25,761 bases of DNA from contig CAYGVT010000136.1 of NCBI GenBank assembly GCA_964353355.1, forward strand, positions 1 to 25,761. Direction: 5' to 3'. The notes below the pieces were generated by a model. That model made no database searches, was not told where the DNA came from, and was given only the letters and a program-made list of their open reading frames with translations. Shown one piece after another: positions 7,029 to 16,225 of the stretch. Numbering within the stretch: the first letter of the stretch is position 1; each line of letters begins with the position of its first letter. Position numbers and translations under genes: made by a program. The DNA is from CAYGVT01 sp964353355. Its GTDB lineage: Archaea > Thermoplasmatota > DTKX01 > GCA-020343715.

Positions 7029-8525
7029 TCAGCCGGGTTTCCGCCCGTCGAGCTCCCTCATCACCTCGACGGCGCGGCTCTTGTAGCCCGCTCTCATCGA
7101 GGCGTGCTCCTCCTTGCAGATGAGCCCGTCCTCGAGCTCCGCGTCCACGCGCTTGATCGCCTCAAGCAGCCTCCTCTTCTGGAGCTCGAGCTGCTCGACC
7201 GTGAGCTCGCTGGGAGGCCGCTCAACGGCCTCTCCCTCGCCGTCGCCAGGCACCTCGCCTGGCGCGGACGCCCCTCCATCGTCCGCATCGCCCCCCTCCC
7301 CATCGCCCGTGCCCGCGGACCGCCTGCGCCTCGTGATGACCACGAATCCGAGTATGCCGAGCGCCACGACCGCGACCACGAGGACGGCCGCGATGGCCAT
7401 GGCCGACATCCCGCCCTCCTCCGGAAGCTCAATGCTGATGAGCAGCTCCTGCGAATAGGGCCCCTGCATGTGGCGGTAGACCGTCTTGCCTGGCAGGTCG
7501 TCCACCGTCGTGGGCGTCACATCGGTACCCTCGACGCGGACGCTCGCCCCCGCGTCGGCGTACACCAGCAGCACCAATCTCGCGCCCGCGCCGTCGAGGG
7601 GGAAGGCCATCGGGAGCTCGACGCACCCGTCCTTGGCCTCCATCGTCCACTCGGATTGCAGCCACAGGTCCTCGACCAGCGGGACCTGCCGGACGACGAG
7701 CCGGAGGGAATCTACCCGCGGGGCGGGATAGACGTAGAACGACTGGGACATCGTGAGGCGCCACCTCAGCGCTCCGCCGGCGCCGGCCATCGCCCGCTCG
7801 GTCGCGTTGGCGAGCGGCGCCCATGTGGTGCCGTTGTCGGCCGAGGCCTCGAACGCCACCGACCCAGTGCCCGTCTGGCCCGTCCATGTCAGGTTGACCG
7901 AGACCACGTCGTGGCACTCGAGGACCACCGGGCTCGTCATCGTGGCGTCGGCCCGCCCAGGCACGAGCCGTAGCGTCCCATCCGTGACGTTCCACGCCCC
8001 GGCCTCGGTGAGGTTTGGGTCGAGGACCGCGGCACCGGAGGCGGGCACGGGCTCGAGCGTCAGGTTCCTGGAGCGGTCCGCGGAGGCGGGGATCCGCCAG
8101 TACTGCAATCCCTGGTGGGCGCCCGAGGCGACGGTCCCCGTCGCGGGGGGATCCCCCGGGCTGGCAGTGGCGCTGTACCGGCCAGGCATGAACACGGTGC
8201 TGCCCCCGTGCGAGAAGCTTTCGACGTGGTCGATGGACACGCCCTGCGCGCCCTCGGGCACAGACGTGAGGAGCTCGGTCGTGTTCCAAGGCACCTGCCA
8301 GAGCGACCTCAAGAGGACCTGGACGAGGCCGTCCGGCTCCCTCGCGTTCGTGCCCGGGTCGTCGCCCTGGAAGATGGAGACCTGGTGGAAGGCCGTCGAG
8401 GCGAGGGGGGGGACGCCCCCCGAGGCCTGCGCTGCGTCAGGGCCGATGCCCGGGGGCAGGCATGCCACCGCGAGCACCAGGGCGGCGAGGACGATGCCGG
8501 TCGCACGTGTGCAGGTCAATCCCAT
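7029..8525 (-). CDS. Envelope-anchored protein with cytosolic CcmI-like helical hairpin
   Basis: I do not recognise a named family for the whole 498-residue protein. Residues 1-35 look like a signal peptide (core IVLAALVLAVACL). Residues about 36-370 form an outer domain rich in Thr and Asn with several N-x-T/S sequons. In its middle (CHDVVSVNLTWTGQ, FEASADNGTTWAPL) it looks beta-sandwich-like. A membrane helix (about 376-397, then RRRR) leads to an acidic Gly/Asp/Glu linker. It ends in a helical hairpin (about 439-495: LQKRRLLEAIKRVDAELEDGLICKEEHASM... VMRELDG). The E-x-G-x-I/L-x-x-E-x-Y/H turn in this hairpin resembles the cytosolic helix pair of CcmI-type and SHOCT-like proteins. It lies in tandem behind ccmF's 5' side on the same strand, 83 nt apart, with separate promoters likely. 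A role in cytochrome c maturation is only a suggestion. Confidence 0.8.
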   Translation of the reverse strand: MGLTCTRATGIVLAALVLAVACLPPGIGPDAAQASGGVPPLASTAFHQVSIFQGDDPGTNAREPDGLVQVLLRSLWQVPWNTTELLTSVPEGAQGVSIDHVESFSHGGSTVFMPGRYSATASPGDPPATGTVASGAHQGLQYWRIPASADRSRNLTLEPVPASGAAVLDPNLTEAGAWNVTDGTLRLVPGRADATMTSPVVLECHDVVSVNLTWTGQTGTGSVAFEASADNGTTWAPLANATERAMAGAGGALRWRLTMSQSFYVYPAPRVDSLRLVVRQVPLVEDLWLQSEWTMEAKDGCVELPMAFPLDGAGARLVLLVYADAGASVRVEGTDVTPTTVDDLPGKTVYRHMQGPYSQELLISIELPEEGGMSAMAIAAVLVVAVVALGILGFVVITRRRRSAGTGDGEGGDADDGGASAPGEVPGDGEGEAVERPPSELTVEQLELQKRRLLEAIKRVDAELEDGLICKEEHASMRAGYKSRAVEVMRELDGRKPG

Positions 8526-8690
8526 GCCTCCATCGTTGGCCTAGACACCCTTGATAGTGCATCCGGTGTGGCACCAGGGTCCCCGGATACAGGCCAGCGT
8601 GCGTATTTTAACGTTATGGTCGGGCCATCGGGACGCTGGACCGCCCCATCCGGGCGATGTCGGACCACCAGTGCCCCGCCGACCTGGGTG

Positions 8691-8700
8691 CTTTTATATA
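8691..8700 (+). promoter_or_regulatory. TATA-like box of the ABC exporter operon
   Basis: CTTTTATATA is one of the best TATA matches in the window. Its centre (about 8696) predicts a transcription start near 8721-8723. That falls on or next to an ATG at 8721 which opens an eight-codon minigene ending inside the ATPase start codon. The real ATPase ATG (8744) is preceded only by a G run (GGGGGG) as a possible ribosome site. Confidence 0.6.
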
Positions 8701-8720
8701 TGGACCTCACGTTCCCTCCC

Positions 8721-8743
8721 ATGACATCAGGGGGGTTTCCGAG

Positions 8744-8747
<4 letters not shown>
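8721..8747 (+). CDS. Possible leaderless minigene before the ABC ATPase
   Basis: The ORF ATG ACA TCA GGG GGG TTT CCG AGA TGA encodes only MTSGGFPR. Its stop overlaps the ATPase start (ATGA at 8744-8747). Its ATG lies where transcription should begin given the TATA box at 8691-8700. If so, ribosomes would initiate leaderlessly here and reinitiate at 8744. Alternatively it is a chance ORF and the transcript starts slightly further downstream. There is no peptide-level evidence. Confidence 0.3.
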
Positions 8748-9459
<712 letters not shown>

Positions 9460-9463
<4 letters not shown>

Positions 9464-10728
9464 GCATGCGCGTCATCGCCCGCAAGGAGCTCAAGGAGCT
9501 GCTCACGGCCCAGACCATGCTGCCCGTGGTGATCATGTCCTTCATCTTCGCGTCGCTCGGGGGCATGATGGGCGACATAGGGGGGGCCCTGGAGGAGAGG
9601 CCCGTCGTGGCCGTCGTGGACCAGGACGGCTCCGCGCTGTCCGGCCTGGCCGTGGACTACGTCGAGGGAAATGCCAAGGTCGTCTACAACGGCTCGTCCA
9701 CCGAGGAGGCCCAGCGGACCGTCCAGGACCGCGAGGGGGTCGCGGTCATCGTGGTCCGCGAGGGGTTCCAGGGGGACATCCTCTCCAACAGGACGGGGAC
9801 GCTCGAGGTGCGGTGGAACATGCGCGGCGCAGGCATCGCGGACTCCATCTCCACGGCGTCCGTCGAGGTGCTCCTCGCCGGTGTGGACCGGCAGATATCG
9901 ACTGTGCTCGTGGGCATCACCGGCATCAACGCCAGTATCGCGCTCGCGCCCACCGCGCACAACGACACGACGGTCTTCAAGGGTCGAGTGATGGAGGGGG
10001 TGTCACCGGCCACGGTGGGCAACATGCTCAGTGGCCAGTCGATCGTAGTGCCCATGATCATCATGATGCTCGTCACGATGGCGGGGGGCATGGTCATCTC
10101 CTCGATGGGCATGGAGAAGGAGACCAAGACGCTCGAGACGCTGCTCACGATGCCCGTCAAGAGGACGTCAATCGTCGCGGGCAAGCTTGTGGGCGCAGCC
10201 ATCGTGGGGTTCATCATGGCGGCCGTGTACATGCTGGGCTTCGGCTACTACATGGGCTCGTTCACGGTGCCAGGGCTGGACCCCGCCGACTACGACCTCA
10301 CGCTCTCGGCGGTCGACTACGTCCTCGTGGGGGCCTCCCTGTTCCTGGCCCTCCTCGCCGGGCTGGCCATCTCGATGCTCCTGGGCACGTTCGCGGAGAA
10401 CTTCAAGGCGGCGCAGTCGCTCACGTTCCCGGTCGTGATGCTCGCGATGATCCCCATGTTCATGACCATGTTCCTCGACTTCGACACGATGCCCATCGCG
10501 GGCCAGATGCTCGTGTTCCTCATCCCGTTCTCGCACCCGATGATGGCCGTGCGGGCGCTCATGCTCGACCAGTACGCGCTGGTGCTCGCCGGCATCGCCT
10601 ACATGGCCGTGTTCGACGTGGCCATCATCTGGGTGGTCGCGCGCATCTTCAAGACCGACCGGCTGCTGACAGGGCGCAGGAAGAGGGGCGCCTGGCGCAA
10701 GGGTTTGCTCGCGCTCATGGGCAGGTAG
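9460..10728 (+). CDS. ABC-2 type permease (NatB/YhaP-like)
   Basis: The 422-residue protein (from GTG at 9460; an ATG at 9466 is an alternative) has the ABC2_membrane_3 plan. The N-terminus is amphipathic (RVIARKELKELL), then a membrane helix (about 18-36). A large outer domain (about 40-195) holds VDQDGSALSGLAVDYV and a Val/Ala-rich repeat of strands. Five or more helices follow, including the conserved EKETKTLETLLTMPVKRTSIVAGKL cytosolic loop. This is the typical NatB-like exporter permease paired with the ATPase just upstream. Two large envelope proteins on the opposite strand flank the pair and could be functional partners or substrates, but nothing in the sequence proves this. Confidence 0.9.
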
Positions 10729-10755
10729 GCCGCCTCCAGCCCCCGGGCCGTGGTC

Positions 10756-13143
10756 CTATGCCTGGGGTGGCGGATACTCCAGCTGGGGCGCCGGCGCCTG
10801 TGGTTGCCCGTACTGCTCTCCAGGGTCGTACTGCTGCTGTGCCGGCTGCGGGGCTGGCGGGGGGGGCGCCTGGGGCGGGGTGGGCGATGGCTGGGGGGTG
10901 TCGGCACGCGATTGCCTCGGCGGTCGCCTCCCGCGGATCTCGTAGGCCTTCCCGATGCTGTACATGACCGCGAGCACGACCATCACCACGATGGCCACCC
11001 AGAGGAGCGAGCTCGCGGAGGAATAGAGCCCGGCCTCCACGGAGCCCCCGTCGCCGGTGGCCTTGAACGAGACCTCCTGCGCGTGGTCCAGCCCCGACGG
11101 CCGCGCGCCGTAGGAGTCGGTGTAGTCGAGGCCGAACCTGAGGGTGTAGACGTGGCCGGGAGACATGTCGGGGTTCGTGATCATCTCGATCTCCACGACC
11201 TTGCTGGAGCCCGGGGCGATGTCATCCACTTGGACCGGCAGCGACCGCGGCATGGGCGGGGTGACGTCGCCGTCCGTCTCGGGCCCCGGCGCGCCACCGC
11301 CCGCCCCACCATCGCCGTCCGGCGGGGCGGTCACGAGGACGCCCAGCGCGCTGTCGTCCCCGACGTTTGAGATGGTGAGCCGGAGGGTGAAGTCCTCCCC
11401 CGGCGCGACCTGGACGGGGTCGAGGGAGGTCACCAGCAGCAATGGCCCCATGCCACGGACGTCGACGGCCACAGGCATCACGGTCGTGACCTCCCGGCCC
11501 ATGTTCATGTCGACCATCGCGAGGTGGACGTTGACCGTGTGGATGCCAAGCGTCACGCCTTCCTTCATCGCAACGGGAACCTGCACGTAGACCAGGGAGC
11601 CCACCGTGAGGGGGACCATGAGCGGCGCGTACTCCGACGTGCTCTTGGAGGGGTTCAGGTGGTTCACGAAGGGCGAGCCCTCGGTCCCGGTCTCGACACA
11701 GACGGACACGTCACCGTAGTCGATGTTGCCGAAGTTCCTCAGCGACAGGAGCACCGAGCCGGAATCGAGCGCGCTGGCCGCGCGGACGTCCGAGTGGCAC
11801 GTCACCGTCAGGTCCACCGTCGGGTCCACGACCTCGAGCATGAAGGATGGCCCCTCCATCAGGCTTCGCTCCGGTGAGAGCGTCACGACCTCGGTCCCGA
11901 CGTCCACCATGGCGACGTAGCCTATGGACGATGCGGTCCAGACGAGGTCCATCACCTTGTGCGAGCCCTCGATGGGGTCGTAGTAGAAGCCCGTGATGTC
12001 GACCAGGATGCGGTGGGTGCCCATGGGGATGAGCGGGTCGAGCACGATTGGCATGCTGGCCCCCACCGATTCGTCGCACTTCATGTCGCCCGCCGTCACC
12101 CTGGACGAGCCGACCGGCCTCTCGCCCTCGTAGTGGTCGGCCTTCTGATGGACGTAGGTGAGGCTGGGCTGGGCGATCGCGAGCCTCACGTCGTACAGGT
12201 TGACGTTACCAACGTTGGTCACGCCGATCGGGACCTCGGTGTCGTAGGCCCCCTGCTCGAGGACGAGCGAGATGACCTCGGTCTCGACCATGGGAAGGCA
12301 GCCGACCCCGAACTCCATCTCTCCCCGCTCGGAGCAGACGATGTCCTGAGCGTTCCTGCACTGGAGGGTGTACGCGGTCCTGTAGACCCCTGGTGACTTC
12401 CCCTTCGAGACCGACATCGCGAAGTGGGGCTCCCAGTTGTAGTAGACGACGCCGAGCCTGAAGACGCTCGCGGTCTGACCCGAGGAGCCGAACCAGCTGA
12501 AGTCGTCGTCAGGCACGGCGATGTTGAGGCGCAGGTCCTCGAGGCTGTTCACGTTGAAGTCGACGTAGATCGACACGTCCCGGTTCCAGTCACCAGGATA
12601 CAGGCCGGTGACCCTGCTGACCGCGGCGCGGGGCGAGATGGCGAAGCTCACGTAGGAGTAGAACACCGCGGCGGTGCCAGCGGCGTTCTCGTACCTCAGG
12701 CAGAATGTCAGGTTGTAGGTCCTGACGTCGCAGTCCGGCCTCAGGTCGAACTGGAAGTTGGAGAACGTGCTGGTGTAGCCGTCGAAGATGGTCGCGTCGT
12801 TGTCGACCTCGCGCGCGTCCCACTCGAGGATGGGCGAGCCGATGACGTTGCCGTCCATGTCCCGCACGACGGTCTCGAAGGACGCGTTGCAGTGCCTGAT
12901 GGGATTGTCGTCATCGAGGTCGTCGCCGTTGCTGTTCAGCACGCGGACGTAGAAGCTTATGTTCTGGTCGCCGGCGTATATCGTCCTGGAGCCCAGGTTC
13001 TCGGAGTGGATCTGGATGCCCCTCTGGTCCGGCAGGTTGTAGTAGGCGGCCGCGGCCGGTGGCGGCAGGACGGTCAGGAGCGCAAGCGCCAGCATCGCAA
13101 CCAACGATAGCGATGCCCATACCCTCGTCGAAAGGACAGACAT
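10756..13143 (-). CDS. Large secreted protein with NEW3/CARDB-like repeats and C-terminal membrane anchor
   Basis: The 795-residue protein has a signal peptide (residues 1-33: LSLVAMLALALLTVLPPPAAAA). Its long outer region has Ig-like beta modules. At least three recurring segments resemble N-V-G-N-V/D-x-x-x-x-D-V (ITNVGNVNLYDVRLAI, LRNFGNIDYGDVSVCV, ISNVGDDSALGVLV), the pattern of NEW3/CARDB-type domains of archaeal S-layer-associated proteins (COG1361 group). A membrane helix lies at about 713-731. It is followed by a basic stop-transfer and a cytosolic tail of about 55 residues made of Pro, Gln and Ala (PPQAPPPPAPQPAQQQ... QPQAPAPQ). The first 200 residues hold six or more cysteines, which could form disulfides outside the cell. 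The function is structural or adhesive by inference. It converges on the ABC permease gene. Confidence 0.85.
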   Translation of the reverse strand: MSVLSTRVWASLSLVAMLALALLTVLPPPAAAAYYNLPDQRGIQIHSENLGSRTIYAGDQNISFYVRVLNSNGDDLDDDNPIRHCNASFETVVRDMDGNVIGSPILEWDAREVDNDATIFDGYTSTFSNFQFDLRPDCDVRTYNLTFCLRYENAAGTAAVFYSYVSFAISPRAAVSRVTGLYPGDWNRDVSIYVDFNVNSLEDLRLNIAVPDDDFSWFGSSGQTASVFRLGVVYYNWEPHFAMSVSKGKSPGVYRTAYTLQCRNAQDIVCSERGEMEFGVGCLPMVETEVISLVLEQGAYDTEVPIGVTNVGNVNLYDVRLAIAQPSLTYVHQKADHYEGERPVGSSRVTAGDMKCDESVGASMPIVLDPLIPMGTHRILVDITGFYYDPIEGSHKVMDLVWTASSIGYVAMVDVGTEVVTLSPERSLMEGPSFMLEVVDPTVDLTVTCHSDVRAASALDSGSVLLSLRNFGNIDYGDVSVCVETGTEGSPFVNHLNPSKSTSEYAPLMVPLTVGSLVYVQVPVAMKEGVTLGIHTVNVHLAMVDMNMGREVTTVMPVAVDVRGMGPLLLVTSLDPVQVAPGEDFTLRLTISNVGDDSALGVLVTAPPDGDGGAGGGAPGPETDGDVTPPMPRSLPVQVDDIAPGSSKVVEIEMITNPDMSPGHVYTLRFGLDYTDSYGARPSGLDHAQEVSFKATGDGGSVEAGLYSSASSLLWVAIVVMVVLAVMYSIGKAYEIRGRRPPRQSRADTPQPSPTPPQAPPPPAPQPAQQQYDPGEQYGQPQAPAPQLEYPPPQA

Positions 13144-13171
13144 CCTCAGACCCCCGGGGACTGCGGGCCAT

Positions 13172-13201
13172 CCGGCACCGGCCCCTGTATGGGGATGCCG
13201 G
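13172..13201 (-). repeat. Hairpin in the leader of the 795-residue envelope protein gene
   Basis: CCGGCA (13172-13177) pairs with TGCCGG (13196-13201), and inside these CCCC (13182-13185) pairs with GGGG (13191-13194), leaving a TGTAT loop. It would form an interrupted stem in the mRNA leader, about 28 nt before the ATG at 13143, if transcription starts from the TATA-like box at 13238-13246. It could be a regulator of translation or simple GC noise. Confidence 0.35.
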
Positions 13202-13237
13202 AATGACCACCCCTCGAGCCCGAATGCGGCAGCTGGC

Positions 13238-13246
13238 CCTTATACC
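13238..13246 (-). promoter_or_regulatory. TATA-like box for the 795-residue envelope protein gene
   Basis: On the - strand the sequence is GGTATAAGG preceded by GCAAA. The predicted transcription start is near 13216, giving a leader of about 70 nt that contains the hairpin at 13172-13201. It is the only AT-rich element in the - strand upstream region. Confidence 0.45.
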
Positions 13247-13300
13247 TTTGCCTCGATGGCCCTGCTCGCCGTGGGCGCGCGGGAGCCCCTTCTCCTCACA

Positions 13301-13310
13301 TGTTATAATC
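13301..13310 (+). promoter_or_regulatory. TATA-like box for the SDR gene, decides its start
   Basis: TGTTATAATC is centred near 13306. The ATG at 13321 is only 15 nt away, too close to be transcribed, whereas the in-frame ATG at 13333 is 27 nt away, the spacing seen at ccmA and ccmF. This supports a leaderless start at 13333. Confidence 0.55.
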
Positions 13311-13332
13311 CCCGAATGCGATGCGAAGGCCG

Positions 13333-14187
13333 ATGGCGACCGACGGCATGCGGGACCGTGGAGTGATGGTGACCGGCTCGACCACGGGCATCGGCCTCGC
13401 CGTTGCGCAGGTCCTCGCCGCGATGGGCGCGCGCGTCGCCATCGTCGCGAGCGGCGAGGACCGCGGCCGGCGGGCCCTGGAGCGGGTGAGGGCCGTGGCC
13501 GAGGGCGCGGAGGTCGAGCTTCTGCTCTGCGACCTCGCGTCCATGGCGTCCGTGCGCCGGCTGGCCGCGGACTACATGGCCGGCCACGACCGGCTGCACG
13601 TGCTCGTCAACAACGCGGCCGTCGTCAAGCGCCGCCGCGAGGTCACGGTCGACGGGCTCGAGGTGACGTTCGCGGTCAACCACCTCGCCCCCTTCCTGCT
13701 CACCAACCTGCTGCTGCCCGTGCTCAGGGCGAGCGCGCCCTCGCGCATCGTGAACGTCTCGTCGGGGCTGCACGGCCGCGGCCGCATCCACCTCGACGAC
13801 CTGCAGCTGGAGAGGGGGTTCGGGCCCTACGTGGCCTACGACCAGTCCAAGCTCGCCAACGTCCTGTTCACCGTCGCGCTCGCGGAGCGACTGGGGGGCA
13901 CGGGCGTGACCGCGAACGCGTGCCACCCCGGGCTCATCGACTCCGAGCTCGGGCGCGAGATGAGCGCGTTCCAGAGGACGGTCAAGCGGTGGATATCCAG
14001 GCCCACGGAGGAGGGCGCGCGGACGCCCGTGTACCTGGCATCCTCGCCCGAGGTGGAGGGCGTGACGGGCAAGTACTTCCGGGACCTCAGGGAGGTCGCG
14101 CCCTCGATCCGCGCGCTGGACCGTGGCATGGCAGAGCGCCTGTGGGCGGCAAGCGCACGGCTCGCGGGCCTGCCCGAGGGGCCTTGA
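13333..14187 (+). CDS. Short-chain dehydrogenase/reductase (retinol-dehydrogenase-like)
   Basis: The 284-residue enzyme has a classical SDR fold: nucleotide motif TGSTTGIG near residues 15-22, NNAA near 97-100, catalytic Ser in NVSSG and YxxxK in YDQSKLANVLF. The YxxSKLANxLF form and the PG-L-x-S/T segment (CHPGLIDSELG) are typical of the retinol dehydrogenase and WW-domain oxidoreductase-like subgroup. It probably reduces or oxidises an alcohol or carbonyl with NAD(P); the substrate is unknown. The start at 13333 is preferred to 13321 from promoter spacing. Residues after about 265 form an Ala/Leu-rich tail with no recognised motif. The next gene follows on the same strand after about 100 bp. 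Confidence 0.9.
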   Translation: MATDGMRDRGVMVTGSTTGIGLAVAQVLAAMGARVAIVASGEDRGRRALERVRAVAEGAEVELLLCDLASMASVRRLAADYMAGHDRLHVLVNNAAVVKRRREVTVDGLEVTFAVNHLAPFLLTNLLLPVLRASAPSRIVNVSSGLHGRGRIHLDDLQLERGFGPYVAYDQSKLANVLFTVALAERLGGTGVTANACHPGLIDSELGREMSAFQRTVKRWISRPTEEGARTPVYLASSPEVEGVTGKYFRDLREVAPSIRALDRGMAERLWAASARLAGLPEGP

Positions 14188-14287
14188 GGGGACCTCCGCC
14201 CTTCGGCGCCGCCTAGATATGCCGGGACGCCAATGGCTCGAACGCTGGCCTGCGGCATCCTGTGGCCGTGCCACCTGGATTCGTGAG

Positions 14288-14935
14288 ATGATGTACATCG
14301 ATGTCCGATGCTGCGACGTTCTGCCCTCCGCCTTCACGCTGACCCCCCTCGGACCCGGCGGGCTGCCCCCGCCGTCCGCCCCCGTGGACAGCGCGCCCGC
14401 GGGACCCGGGCCCAAGGACTGCGCCGAGGGTGCCCCAGGCCGCTACCAGCGCAAGTTCGCCTCCTCGAAGACGTTACCAGACCTCTTCGAGGTCGTCAAG
14501 GAGCTGGTCGAGTGCGAGCTGGGGCTGCACCGCGCGGGGCTGATGCTGGGCATGGTGGACCTCGGCGTCGCGCCCGAGGGGTTCGTAGGCGCCTACTTCG
14601 TCGTCGGCGGCAACGCCATCGTCGTGAACAGACAGGCCATGGGCGTGGTCGAGCGCCGGTCGCCCGAGCTGCTCAAGGGCTACAGGTTCTACCTGCTGCT
14701 GCACGAGTACCTGCACTCGGTGGGCATCATCGACGAGTCGCGGTGCCGACAGGTGGCCGCGACCCTGGCCAGGAGGGCGTTCGGCGAGGCCCACGAGGTC
14801 ACGCGCATCGCGCGGGACTTCGGCGCCATCTTCCGCGACATCATCTCGCCTGGGTACGGGTTCGTGCCGCCCGGGGAGCCGCGCATCGAGCTCATCCCGG
14901 GGTTCGACAGGTCGAGCGTGACTTACATACAGTGA
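14288..14935 (+). CDS. Cytosolic protein with HExxHxxGxxD metal-site motif
   Basis: The 215-residue product is not a family I can name. Residues 1-55 look flexible and Pro/Gly-rich with several cysteines (VRCCDVLP, GPGPKDC). The rest is compact alpha/beta and contains LLLHEYLHSVGIIDESRCR, giving HEYLH at residues 139-143 and the extended HExxHxxGxxD motif (His139, His143, Asp149). That is the zinc site of gluzincin/metzincin-type proteases, with Asp as third ligand as in snapalysin. There is no signal peptide. In-frame ATGs exist at 14219, 14288 and 14291. I choose 14288 because the residues encoded upstream are Arg/Trp-rich and unlike a protein start, but a start at 14219 lies beside a weak AT-rich TAGATATG and cannot be excluded. 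It could be a protease or a non-catalytic relative. Confidence 0.7.
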   Translation: MMYIDVRCCDVLPSAFTLTPLGPGGLPPPSAPVDSAPAGPGPKDCAEGAPGRYQRKFASSKTLPDLFEVVKELVECELGLHRAGLMLGMVDLGVAPEGFVGAYFVVGGNAIVVNRQAMGVVERRSPELLKGYRFYLLLHEYLHSVGIIDESRCRQVAATLARRAFGEAHEVTRIARDFGAIFRDIISPGYGFVPPGEPRIELIPGFDRSSVTYIQ

Positions 14936-14992
14936 CGTGTGGGACCGCGCGCTCCCGTCTCGGCTCCTCGCTGGATCGGCCTCTGTGCGGCC

Positions 14993-15541
14993 TCACTTGA
15001 ACATGTAGGCCTTGGCGCTGAGGTCCTGGGCCGTGACGACGACGGTCTCGCCGTCGAGCCTCCAGTTGATGTGGCTGGGCCAGCAACCGCCCGCGGTGTT
15101 GTCCGTCCCGATGGAGTTGACGGAGAAGCTGCGGCCGCAGTTGTTGCACACCATCTTCTCCCCGTCCTGGTGGTAGCCCTTCTTCGAGCCGTAGCAGACG
15201 TCGCACGCGTCCGTCCCGATGTGGATCTGGCCGTCCGGCCCCCTCATGGCGAAGAACCGGACCTTGGTGCCACCCGCGGTGGAGCTGTAGAACCTCGCCT
15301 CGCCGGTGAGCTCCGAGACGGGTATCTTGACCTCGCCCGTCGAGGTCACTGGCACGTCCTGGCTCGGCGCCGGGCCGGTGCTCCCTCCTCGCATGAGCGC
15401 CATGGCCGCGAGCGCAGCGATGGCGACGACGATGACCACCGCCGCGACGAGCTTCAGCGTCTTCATGTTCCTCTCGTGGACCCGCGCCTGCTCGCGCTTG
15501 CGCTGCTCCGCCTGCGTGTGCTTCCCGTTCCGCCTTGACAT
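14993..15541 (-). CDS. DUF2318 membrane-anchored CxxC protein
   Basis: The 182-residue protein starts with a basic cytosolic stretch (MSRRNGKHTQAEQRKREQAR), has one membrane helix (about 29-50) and an outer domain. The domain contains ACDVC (C113, C116) and VCNNC (C132, C135), then GGCWP (C153). This matches DUF2318, in which the cysteines are proposed to bind metal or carry redox activity next to iron-transport genes. In Campylobacter-type loci it accompanies FTR1 permease, P19 and an FtsX ABC system. Here only the ABC ATPase and FtsX-type permease follow, both immediately upstream in the same operon. The ATG at 15541 is used; the TTG at 15547 is less likely. Its start lies 2 nt from the ATPase stop. 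Confidence 0.88.
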   Translation of the reverse strand: MSRRNGKHTQAEQRKREQARVHERNMKTLKLVAAVVIVVAIAALAAMALMRGGSTGPAPSQDVPVTSTGEVKIPVSELTGEARFYSSTAGGTKVRFFAMRGPDGQIHIGTDACDVCYGSKKGYHQDGEKMVCNNCGRSFSVNSIGTDNTAGGCWPSHINWRLDGETVVVTAQDLSAKAYMFK

Positions 15542-15543
15542 GG

Positions 15544-16224
<681 letters not shown>

Positions 16225-16225
16225 G

